Source of the DNA: CAYRVX01 sp964642165
GTDB taxonomy: Bacteria; Planctomycetota; Phycisphaerae; SM23-33
DNA: 44,520 nucleotides
Direction of reading: 5' to 3'
Assembly: GCA_964642165.1 (NCBI GenBank)
Contig: CAZXOC010000021.1
Span: forward strand, 1 to 44,520
Of the stretch, positions 1-7,172 are shown piece after piece; position 1 is the stretch's first letter, and each line of letters opens with the position of its first letter. The notes under the pieces are model-generated. The model was not told the DNA's origin. It made no database searches and saw nothing but the letters and a program-made list of their open reading frames with translations. A program made the position numbers and the translations under genes.

Positions 1-1557
1 GCCGCCGGCAAGGGCCAGCGAGACGTTCACCTTGGCCTTGACGCGCCAGCCGCCCTTCGGCGGCATGCCCAGCAGGGCCGTGGAGTACGAGCTGGGCTGA
101 TCGGCCAGGACATGCGTGCCGGGCTTGAGGAGAATGGGCGATACCGGCTTCGTCCGCCAGGCCTTCGGAAACATGTCGTAGGAGTTGCCCGAGGCCAGGT
201 TGCCCGAGCTGGCAGCCTTGCCCGTGGCCCGGTGGAAGCTCTGGTAGTTGATGTAGTAGCCCGCACTGGTCACGCGGACCGGCTCGCGCCCGGTGTTCTC
301 GATCTCCAGGCGAAGCCAGTCCGCGTCGGCGGGGCCCGTCCTGGGCCTCACCGCGACGCGCACGGTGACGCCGTGGCCCTTGACCAGCTCCCGGCGCGTC
401 CACTTGGCGGCCTCGTCGGCCCTGCCCGCGTCCTTCTCGCCCAGCGGCAGGGCCAGGGCGACGCCGACGAAGGCGACCGCCGCAACAACCGTCGCCGCCA
501 GGGCCCGGCGTGACAGCCGGCGGGCCCTGTCGCGCCGGTCCGAGAGGATCGCCTCGATCCGCCGCAGCAACGCGCTCTTGGCCGGGACGATCCCGGCGGC
601 CAGCTCGGCCGCGGACGCCCGGCGCGGCAGGTCCTCGGCCAGGCGGGCCAGCAGCTTCGCGTAGGGGACGCCCCGCCGGGTCGCTGCGAGGACGGCGTCG
701 TCGCAGGCGTCTTCCGCGAGGCGCGACACCTGCCGGCACGCCAGCCACACCAGTGGGTGGAAGAACAGCACGGCGCGAAGGAACGACAGCACGCTCAGTG
801 TGAGCGGATCGCGGCGCCGCCCGTGCGCCAGTTCGTGCAGCGCCACCGCCCGCAGGTCCGCCGCCGACAGCGTCGCGGCAAAGCCGGCCGGCAGCAGGAC
901 GATCGGCCGCCAAAGCCCCACCGTCAGCGGCGAGCGGACGCAGGGACTTCCCACGACGTCGAAGCCATCGCCCGCGTTGAGGCGATCCGCCGCGGCCCGG
1001 AAGGCCGCCAGGACCCGCGGGTCGGCCACTGCGACCCCCGCGCGCAGCCACCGGTGAACCCGCAGCCGCCCCACGACGACGAGGCCGACCAGCCCGGCCG
1101 CGCCCGACACGTACGCCAGCAGCGCCAGGGCCCACGGGAAGGACAGGATCGACGCCCGCGGAGCCGGCGCGACAGGTGCAGGGGGTGCCGGCTTCGGCCG
1201 GGGCCCTGCCGGCGCGATCGCCAGTGCGGCGGCGTCCGTCGGCGGGGGCGCGGGGGCGATGGGGACCGGCGGCGCGGGCGTGGCGTCGGGCGCGGCGTAC
1301 GCCGACATCACCGGGATCTCCGCCCGCGGCGCCCGCGCGCCGGCCAGGCCCCAGCCGAGCAGCGGCAGCGCGGGCACGGCCAGCAGGGCCGCCGTCCACA
1401 GCACGTGTCGGACCGACGCCCGCCGGCGGCGAAGCGTCACGGCAAGCACCGCCGCCGCGCCAAGCAGGATCGACGACTGCCACAGGACGCCCAGCAGCGT
1501 CCGGATCGTCTCGAACCCGGCCCGGTCCAGGGCCGACAAGAGATTCGCCGCGTTCAT
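1..1557 (-). CDS. BlaR1/MecR1-like M56 membrane metallopeptidase sensor (C-terminus off the window edge)
   Basis: This open frame reads from an ATG at 1557 to the left edge of the window (519 codons, no stop), so the C-terminus is missing. Seen: hydrophobic segments near residues 22-40, 50-70, 140-160 and 345-370, a Pro/Ala-rich linker near 90-135, and a zinc-protease motif HELAH at residues 241-245 followed by GRRRDP. This is the layout of the M56 family, whose members sense an outside signal and trigger cleavage of a BlaI-type repressor. The part after the last membrane segment (about 370 onward) is an outside domain that I do not recognise as a penicillin-binding domain. The start ATG overlaps the stop of the upstream blaI-like gene (ATGA), so the two are almost certainly co-translated. 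No beta-lactamase gene lies in the window; in planctomycetes such pairs are usually unlinked to antibiotic resistance, so the ligand is unknown. Confidence 0.88.
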   Translation of the reverse strand, partial: MNAANLLSALDRAGFETIRTLLGVLWQSSILLGAAAVLAVTLRRRRASVRHVLWTAALLAVPALPLLGWGLAGARAPRAEIPVMSAYAAPDATPAPPVPIAPAPPPTDAAALAIAPAGPRPKPAPPAPVAPAPRASILSFPWALALLAYVSGAAGLVGLVVVGRLRVHRWLRAGVAVADPRVLAAFRAAADRLNAGDGFDVVGSPCVRSPLTVGLWRPIVLLPAGFAATLSAADLRAVALHELAHGRRRDPLTLSVLSFLRAVLFFHPLVWLACRQVSRLAEDACDDAVLAATRRGVPYAKLLARLAEDLPRRASAAELAAGIVPAKSALLRRIEAILSDRRDRARRLSRRALAATVVAAVAFVGVALALPLGEKDAGRADEAAKWTRRELVKGHGVTVRVAVRPRTGPADADWLRLEIENTGREPVRVTSAGYYINYQSFHRATGKAASSGNLASGNSYDMFPKAWRTKPVSPILLKPGTHVLADQPSSYSTALLGMPPKGGWRVKAKVNVSLALAGG

Positions 1558-1952
1558 GGCCTGCCCTCCCGCTCGCGCTCGGCGATGAGGCGCTTGATCT
1601 TGTCGAGCTCCCGCCGGTCGACGGTGCGGCCGTCGAGCAGGGCGGCGATCATGCCGGTGACCGCGCCGTCGAAGGCGCGGCGCAGCAGGTCGCCCACCAT
1701 GCGTCGGGCGGCCTGGTCCCTGGCGACCTTGGCGCGGTAGAGGAAGCCCCGCCCCCGGCGCCGCCGCGAGAGGTAGCCCTTGGCGACGAGGATGGAGAGG
1801 ACCTTCCGCACGGAGCCGTCGGCCAGCTCGCGCCCGCGGCGGCGCAGGGCGTCGAGGACGTCGTCGGTGGTGACGTCGCCCTCGGCGGCCCAGACGACCT
1901 GCATGAACTCCAGCTCGACTTCCGTCAGCGTACGTGCCTTGCGGCGAGCCAT
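1554..1952 (-). CDS. BlaI/MecI family transcriptional repressor
   Basis: A 132-residue protein of the usual size for BlaI/MecI repressors, which are winged-helix dimers that block their own promoter until cleaved by the partner M56 protease. Seen: an N-terminal winged-helix region with TEVELEFMQVVW near residues 8-20 and SVRKVLSILVAKGYL near 45-60, then a basic RRRRGRG stretch and a C-terminal helical dimerisation tail. The frame stays open upstream to 2150, but the ATG at 1952 is preferred because it has a strong ribosome binding site (GGAAAGGGG) and matches the family N-terminus; the upstream part is Arg/Pro-rich and contains the operator-like palindromes. The gene overlaps blaR1 by 4 bp. 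Regulation is probably autogenous through the palindromes at 1982-2002 and 2044-2059. Confidence 0.9.
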   Translation of the reverse strand: MARRKARTLTEVELEFMQVVWAAEGDVTTDDVLDALRRRGRELADGSVRKVLSILVAKGYLSRRRRGRGFLYRAKVARDQAARRMVGDLLRRAFDGAVTGMIAALLDGRTVDRRELDKIKRLIAEREREGRP

Positions 1953-1981
1953 CGTGCGCCCCTTTCCGGTAGACCGTTCCG

Positions 1982-2002
1982 TCTCGCGAGAAATCTTTCT
2001 CG
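1982..2002. promoter_or_regulatory. Operator-like palindromes upstream of blaI (box 1)
   Basis: CGAGAAATCTTTCTCG at 1987-2002 is a perfect inverted repeat with 7-bp arms and a 2-bp centre, 35 bp upstream of the blaI ATG. It overlaps a second palindrome, TCTCGCGAGA, at 1982-1991. The size and symmetry fit a dimeric BlaI site. Assignment to BlaI is inference. Confidence 0.6.
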
Positions 2003-2043
2003 CTTTCATTGGAGGCGCGCCGGCGCGGTAGGTTCCCCGAAAG

Positions 2044-2059
2044 CGAGAGTTTTTTCTCG
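2044..2059. promoter_or_regulatory. Operator-like palindrome upstream of blaI (box 2)
   Basis: CGAGAGTTTTTTCTCG is 16 bp, the same length as box 1, and shares the CGAGA...TCTCG ends. Read on the minus strand the two boxes match at 13 of 16 positions. They start 57 bp apart, between five and six helical turns. A pair of like sites flanking the presumed promoter suggests cooperative repression. Confidence 0.55.
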
Positions 2060-2115
2060 AATCGGGAAGGGCGCGTCTCGCGATCACCAGAGGGGGCTGG
2101 AAGGTGGGCGGGAAG

Positions 2116-3294
2116 TCACGATTTGCCGGCCGGCGGGCCCTTCGCGTCAAGAGGAAGGGCGTAGACCTTCCTCCAGAGCTCGTGGGCCGCTCGGCCCTTG
2201 CCCTTCCCGTCGAGCAGGCCGCAGTCGCGCCAGGCCTTGAAGAACTCCGGGGCCGTGCCGCGGATCCGCTCCCACAGGCCGTCGTAGTCGCGGGGGATGA
2301 ACCAGACGAGGAACGCCGTGCGGCGGGCGTGGGCGAACGTGAGCATCGCCGCCAGGGCGCGCTGCTGGGTCCGCTCCGTGCCGGGCAGCGTCAGGTGGAA
2401 CGACTTCAGCACGAGCGGCTCGGCGATCTCGCCGGTCTCGACGAAGGCGTAGGGCTTCTCGAACGCGTCGAATTCGCGCCCCAGCCAGCCGAGCGACGCG
2501 TCCACCTTCGCCGTCAGGTTCGCCATGAACGGGTAGAAGCTCACCGCGACGAGGTCGTTGTGGGGCATCAGCCGCTTATAGGCCGCGAGCATCGCCGCCC
2601 GATCGCGCCAGCCCGGGTTGAGCATGTTGTGCAGCGTGAAGGAGGCGAAGATCGGCAGCTTGGGGTGGTCGCGCTTCAGGTGCCGGTAGACGTGGACGTG
2701 CAGCCGCACGTACGCCGGCCACTTCTTCGGGGCCTTGTGGAACAGCTCGTTCACCTCGATGCCGATGGCGAGGTAGTCCGGCCGGAAGAACGCGATCGCC
2801 CGGCGGCAGTAGCGCAGGTAGGCGTCCATCACCACGGGCGAGTCGAGGCCCTTGCCGGCGAAGGCCTCGGGCATGGGCAGGCCCTCGCGCTCGCGGCGGT
2901 AGGCGGCCAGGTCGCTGCGATCGTTGTTGATGGGCGTCAGGGCGAGATACAGCTTGCCCCCGGGGGCCCGCGCGTTCTTGTGGCGGGTCCAGTCGTCGAC
3001 CATCTTCTCGTGGAACGCCCGGCCGGTGGCGACCTCGGTCCAGGGCACGCCCTCGCGGTGGACGGCGACGAGGTCGGCGTTGGCCTTGACGAACGTCTCG
3101 ACCGCCGCGAGGGCCTCGAGCGTCATGTCGTGAGGAAACGGCGTGAAGCCCATGCGGAAGGAGCGCGACGTGGGCGCGGGGGGCGCCGCGGCGCTCGCCG
3201 CGCACAGCGCGGCGGCCAAGGCCGCCCACACGACGCCGCCACACCGGATCGTGCCTCGCCACGGACCCGACGCATTCGCAAGCCACCCGGTCAT
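2116..3294 (-). CDS. Secreted TIM-barrel glycoside hydrolase-like protein (clan GH-A type)
   Basis: A 392-residue protein with an N-terminal signal peptide (hydrophobic residues about 20-37, likely cleavage near ASA-AAP). The start at 3294 is chosen for its ribosome binding site AAAGGAG; upstream residues in the same frame are Pro/Arg-rich and not protein-like. In the mature part, IEVNELF places Glu183 where clan GH-A enzymes carry the acid/base (the NE motif at the end of strand 4), and FVETGE places Glu286 where the strand-7 nucleophile is expected. The length and both motifs fit an endo-acting glycosidase resembling GH53 or GH5 proteins, but I cannot fix the family or substrate. It is transcribed away from dnaE and is not in an evident operon; the blaI operator region lies just downstream. 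Confidence 0.72.
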   Translation of the reverse strand: MTGWLANASGPWRGTIRCGGVVWAALAAALCAASAAAPPAPTSRSFRMGFTPFPHDMTLEALAAVETFVKANADLVAVHREGVPWTEVATGRAFHEKMVDDWTRHKNARAPGGKLYLALTPINNDRSDLAAYRREREGLPMPEAFAGKGLDSPVVMDAYLRYCRRAIAFFRPDYLAIGIEVNELFHKAPKKWPAYVRLHVHVYRHLKRDHPKLPIFASFTLHNMLNPGWRDRAAMLAAYKRLMPHNDLVAVSFYPFMANLTAKVDASLGWLGREFDAFEKPYAFVETGEIAEPLVLKSFHLTLPGTERTQQRALAAMLTFAHARRTAFLVWFIPRDYDGLWERIRGTAPEFFKAWRDCGLLDGKGKGRAAHELWRKVYALPLDAKGPPAGKS

Positions 3295-3446
3295 CTGCCG
3301 CTCCTTTCGAGGCTCGCCCTTCCCTATGAAGTCGCGCCGAGCCCGGCAGGTGTCGCGGCGTTCGGCGGGAATCGGTTCAGGGCCAATTCGCCCGCCGCCC
3401 CGGGGCGCCGGGATGGTTCGGGCCGCGCGATCGACGGCCCCGCCCA

Positions 3447-3475
3447 TTGCCCGGCGAACGGGGCCCTGCTATAGT
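3447..3475 (+). promoter_or_regulatory. Probable dnaE promoter (extended -10)
   Basis: TTGCCC at 3447-3452, a 17-bp spacer, and TATAGT at 3470-3475 preceded by TGC give a sigma-70-like promoter with an extended -10, 65 bp upstream of the dnaE ATG. The -35 matches 4 of 6 and the -10 matches 5 of 6 consensus positions. Confidence 0.6.
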
Positions 3476-3540
3476 GCGGCGGCAGGGAGCGGAGTCTCCC
3501 GGCGGACCCATTCCGTTCTCTTACCACGGAAGCGCAAGCC

Positions 3541-6500
3541 ATGGATGGATTTGTTCACCTTCACGTGCACTCCCACTACTCGCTGCTGGACGGGGCGAAC
3601 CGGATCCAGGACCTCGTGGAGACGGCCAAGGGCTTCGGGATGGACGCCCTGGCCCTGACCGACCACGGGAATCTCTTCGGGGCGGTGGACTTTTACACGG
3701 CCGCCCGGGAGGCGGGCGTCAAGCCGATCCTCGGCATCGAGGCGTACATCAGCCCGACGCGCCGCCGCGACAAGTCCATGGGCATGAAGGAGGCGAGCTA
3801 CCACCTGCTGCTGCTGGCGATGAACCAGGCCGGCTGGCGGAACCTCCTGCGGCTCAGCTCCCGGTCGTACACGGAGGGTTTCTACTACAAGCCTCGCATC
3901 GACCGGGAGTTGCTGGCGGAGCTGAACGAGGGGATCGTCTGCACGACGGCCTGTATCGGCGGCGAGGTGCCCGCGGCGTTTCTGGCCGGACAGCCCGAGA
4001 AGGCCCGCCGCATCGCCGAGGAGTACCTCGAGATCTTCGGGCCCGACCGCTTCTTCATCGAGGTCCAGAGCCAGGGCCTCGCCGACCAGGACCGGATCAA
4101 CCCGCTGCTGGTCGACCTGGCCGAGGACCTCGGCGTCGGTCTCGTCGGCACGAACGACGTGCACTTCCTCCGCCGGGACGACAAGAAGGCCCACGAGGTG
4201 CTGACGTGCATCTCGACGAACAAGACCCTGGGCGAGGAAGGCGCCCTGGAGTACTCCCCGGAGCTGTACCTCAAGAGCCCGGCGGAGATGCGGGAGGCGC
4301 TGAGCGCCTGGCCCGTCGCGGCCGACAACACGCTGTGGATCGCCGAGATGTGCAACGTCGAGCTGGACTTCTCGGCGAGGCACCTGCCGCACTTCCCGAC
4401 GCCCGCCGGGCAGGCGCCGGGAGAGCACCTCGCGGAACTGGCGTGGCAGGGGCTGAAGGAGCGATTCGAGGGCAGGGAGATCCCCGAGGACTACCGCAGC
4501 CGCCTCGAGTGGGAGCTGAAGGTCATCGAGGACAAGGGCTACAGCAGCTACTTCCTGATCGTGAACGACTTCGTTCAGTACGCCCGGCGCAGCGGTATCC
4601 CCACGGCCCCGCGGGGCAGCGGCGTGGCGACGCTGCTGGGCTACTCGCTGGGCGTCGCGGACGTCGATCCCTTGCGCTACGGGCTGCTCTTCGAGCGGTT
4701 CACCGACCCCGCGCGCGAGGAAGACCCCGACATGGACATCGACATCTGCCAGGAGGGTCGGGGCAAGGTCATCCAGTACGTTCGCGAGAAGTACGGGCAC
4801 GTCGCGCAGATCATCACCTACGGGACGCTCAAGCCCCGCGCCGTGCTTCGCGACGTCGGGCGCGTCATGGGCGTGCCCCTGCCGGAGGTCGACGCGCTGT
4901 GCAAGAAGGTGCCCGAAGGCCTGAAGGTCACGCTGGACGGCGCCCTGGCGCAGGAGCCCGAGTTCCACCGGCTCTACGAGACCCAGCCGCAGGTCCGCGA
5001 GATGATCGACTACGGGCGGCGCCTGGAGGGCCTGGCGCGCCACGCCGGCGTGCACGCCGCCGGGGTGATCGTCTGCGACGAGCCGCTGGAGGACCTCGTG
5101 CCGCTCTACACCCAGGGCGACAGCGACGAGGTCATCACGCAGTGGGACGGGCCGACCTGCGAGAAGGTCGGGCTGATGAAGATGGACTTCCTCGGCCTGC
5201 GGACGCTCACGACGATCCAGCGCGCCCGCGACCTCGTGCGCGCCCGGACGGGCAAGGACATCGCCCCGGAGAGATTGCCCCTGGACGACCCGAAGGTCTT
5301 CGAGGTCTTCGCGCGGGGCGAGACGGACGGCATCTTCCAGTTCGAGTCCGGCGGCATGAAGGACATCCTGATGAAGATGCGCCCGGACCGCATCGAGCAG
5401 CTCATCGCCGCCAACGCGATGTACCGCCCCGGGCCCATGCAGCTCATCCCCTCCTACATCGCCCGCAAGAACGGCACGGAGCGCGTCGAACGCGTCCACG
5501 AGCTGGTGGACGACATCCTGGCCGAAACGTACGGCATCATGGCCTACCAGGAACAGGTCATGCAGGTCCTCAACCGTCTCGGCAAGCTGCCCCTGAACCG
5601 CGCCCTGACGCTGATCAAGGCCATCAGCAAGAAGAAGGAGGAGGTCATCGCCGCCGAGCGGTCGAGCTTCCTCACGGGGGCGCAGGACAGCGGCATCTCC
5701 CGCGAGGAGGCCGAGCGCCTCTTCGAGCTGATCCTCAAGTTCGCCGGCTACGGCTTCAACAAGGCCCACTCCACCCGCTACGCGATCGTGGCGTACCAGA
5801 CGGCCTACTTCAAGGCCCACCACCCGCGCGAGTTCCTCGCGGCGCTGCTCACCTTCGAGAGCGGCGACACGAACAAGGTGGTCCAGTACATGCACGAGGC
5901 CGAGCGGATGGGCGTCCAGGTCGCCCCGCCGGACATCAACGCGTGCGACGCGGACTTCACGGTGGACGGCGAGCTCGTGCGGTTCGGCCTGGCGGCGGTC
6001 AAGGGCGTGGGGCATAAGGCGGTCGACGCCATCCTCGACGCCCGACGGGACGTCGAGCGCTTCACCGACCTGTACCACTTCTGCGAGCACGTGGACCTGC
6101 GGGCGGTCAACCGCGCGACCATCGAGGCGCTCGTGAAGTGCGGCGCCTTCGACGCCCTCGGCGCGTCGCGCGCGGCGATGGTCGCCGCGCTGGACCAGGC
6201 GATCGAGCAGGGCCAGACGGCGGCCGCCGACCGCAAGAGCGGGCAGCTCACGTTCTTCGGCGAGGCGGGCTTCGGCGGCGGGCCCAAACCCCCCCCGCGC
6301 TTCCCCGACGTCGAGCCCTGGTCCGAGGCGCAGCTGCTCGCCGCGGAGAAGGAGACGCTCGGCTTCTTCGTGACGTCCCACCCGCTCGTCCAGTACGGGC
6401 GCGAGCTGACCAGCCTCTCCACGCCGCACGGCGTCTCCCTCGCCCGACTCGGCGACTTCCAGGAAGGCATGACCGTGACCGTCGGCTGCATGATCGCCGA

Positions 6501-7110
6501 CGTCCGCGAGAGGATCACGCGCAGCGGGCGCTCCAAGGGCAGGAAGATGGCCATCCTCACCGTCGAGGACCTCACGGGCACGTGCGACGCGACCGTCTTC
6601 GCCGATGTCTTCGAGAGCTGCCGACCCCTCCTCCGCGAGGAGGCCATCGTCTTCGTCCGGGGCACCATCGACCGGCGCCGCCAGCGGGTCGGGCTGCTGG
6701 TCAACCAGCTCATCCCCATCGACCGGGCCGTCGAGGAGATCACCGGCTCGCTGACGTTGCGCCTCCCGGCCGCCAGCGACCCGGGCGACCTGCTCGCGGG
6801 CCTGGGGGAGATCCTCGGCCGCCACTCGGGCGCCTGCCCGGTCCATCTCGAGCTGACGCCCGTCTCGCGCGCCGAGGCGCGCGTGACCGTCCGGCTGGAC
6901 CGGCGGTGGCACATCGCCCCGGGGCGGGCGCTGCTCGACGAGCTGGCCGAGCTGCTGGACGAGGAGAGCCTTCTGCTCCACCCCAAGCGGAGCAACGGCA
7001 ACGGCAACGCTCGACGCTTCCGGGGCAGACAGCCTGCCCGCGCCGGGCGGGGCTTGTACTCGGCCCGGCCGAACGGCGCGGCCTCCGAGGCCGTCACGCG
7101 CTTCGACTGA
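3541..7110 (+). CDS. dnaE: DNA polymerase III subunit alpha (DnaE)
   Basis: The replicative polymerase catalytic subunit, 1189 residues (typical DnaE is about 1160). Seen in order: an N-terminal PHP domain starting HLHVHSHYSLLDG (residues 6-18) with LTDHGN at 40-44 and a late NDVHF; the C-family polymerase core with PDMDIDI, where Asp399 and Asp401 correspond to the catalytic pair of E. coli DnaE (401 and 403), and KMDFLGLRTL with Asp549 as the third catalytic aspartate; the helix-hairpin-helix/beta-clamp-binding middle region; and an OB-fold near 977-1065. The PHP metal ligands look intact, unlike E. coli, as in Thermus-type enzymes where the PHP domain is thought to proofread. The final 40 residues or so are basic and low-complexity. 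The ribosome binding site is weak (GGAAG). It stands alone, with unrelated secreted-protein genes on both sides. Confidence 0.97.
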   Translation: MDGFVHLHVHSHYSLLDGANRIQDLVETAKGFGMDALALTDHGNLFGAVDFYTAAREAGVKPILGIEAYISPTRRRDKSMGMKEASYHLLLLAMNQAGWRNLLRLSSRSYTEGFYYKPRIDRELLAELNEGIVCTTACIGGEVPAAFLAGQPEKARRIAEEYLEIFGPDRFFIEVQSQGLADQDRINPLLVDLAEDLGVGLVGTNDVHFLRRDDKKAHEVLTCISTNKTLGEEGALEYSPELYLKSPAEMREALSAWPVAADNTLWIAEMCNVELDFSARHLPHFPTPAGQAPGEHLAELAWQGLKERFEGREIPEDYRSRLEWELKVIEDKGYSSYFLIVNDFVQYARRSGIPTAPRGSGVATLLGYSLGVADVDPLRYGLLFERFTDPAREEDPDMDIDICQEGRGKVIQYVREKYGHVAQIITYGTLKPRAVLRDVGRVMGVPLPEVDALCKKVPEGLKVTLDGALAQEPEFHRLYETQPQVREMIDYGRRLEGLARHAGVHAAGVIVCDEPLEDLVPLYTQGDSDEVITQWDGPTCEKVGLMKMDFLGLRTLTTIQRARDLVRARTGKDIAPERLPLDDPKVFEVFARGETDGIFQFESGGMKDILMKMRPDRIEQLIAANAMYRPGPMQLIPSYIARKNGTERVERVHELVDDILAETYGIMAYQEQVMQVLNRLGKLPLNRALTLIKAISKKKEEVIAAERSSFLTGAQDSGISREEAERLFELILKFAGYGFNKAHSTRYAIVAYQTAYFKAHHPREFLAALLTFESGDTNKVVQYMHEAERMGVQVAPPDINACDADFTVDGELVRFGLAAVKGVGHKAVDAILDARRDVERFTDLYHFCEHVDLRAVNRATIEALVKCGAFDALGASRAAMVAALDQAIEQGQTAAADRKSGQLTFFGEAGFGGGPKPPPRFPDVEPWSEAQLLAAEKETLGFFVTSHPLVQYGRELTSLSTPHGVSLARLGDFQEGMTVTVGCMIADVRERITRSGRSKGRKMAILTVEDLTGTCDATVFADVFESCRPLLREEAIVFVRGTIDRRRQRVGLLVNQLIPIDRAVEEITGSLTLRLPAASDPGDLLAGLGEILGRHSGACPVHLELTPVSRAEARVTVRLDRRWHIAPGRALLDELAELLDEESLLLHPKRSNGNGNARRFRGRQPARAGRGLYSARPNGAASEAVTRFD

Positions 7111-7172
7111 CCGGCGAGGCCCGGTCCGGCTCGCGTGGGGCGCGACCGGGAGTCCACATCCGGAGATGCAGC

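Noticed and set aside
1..2060. An antibiotic-resistance module based on BlaI/BlaR1
   Set aside because: No beta-lactamase or penicillin-binding protein gene is present, and such pairs are common regulators unrelated to resistance in planctomycete-like bacteria.
3469..6981. A 1170-residue open frame antisense to dnaE
   Set aside because: High GC content leaves long open frames opposite real genes. It has no ribosome binding site, and its residues are low-complexity mirror products; dnaE on the other strand carries all the conserved motifs.
7120..7150. CCCGGTC...GACCGGG inverted repeat after dnaE, considered as a terminator
   Set aside because: There is no T tract after it, and inverted repeats of this length are frequent in DNA this GC-rich.
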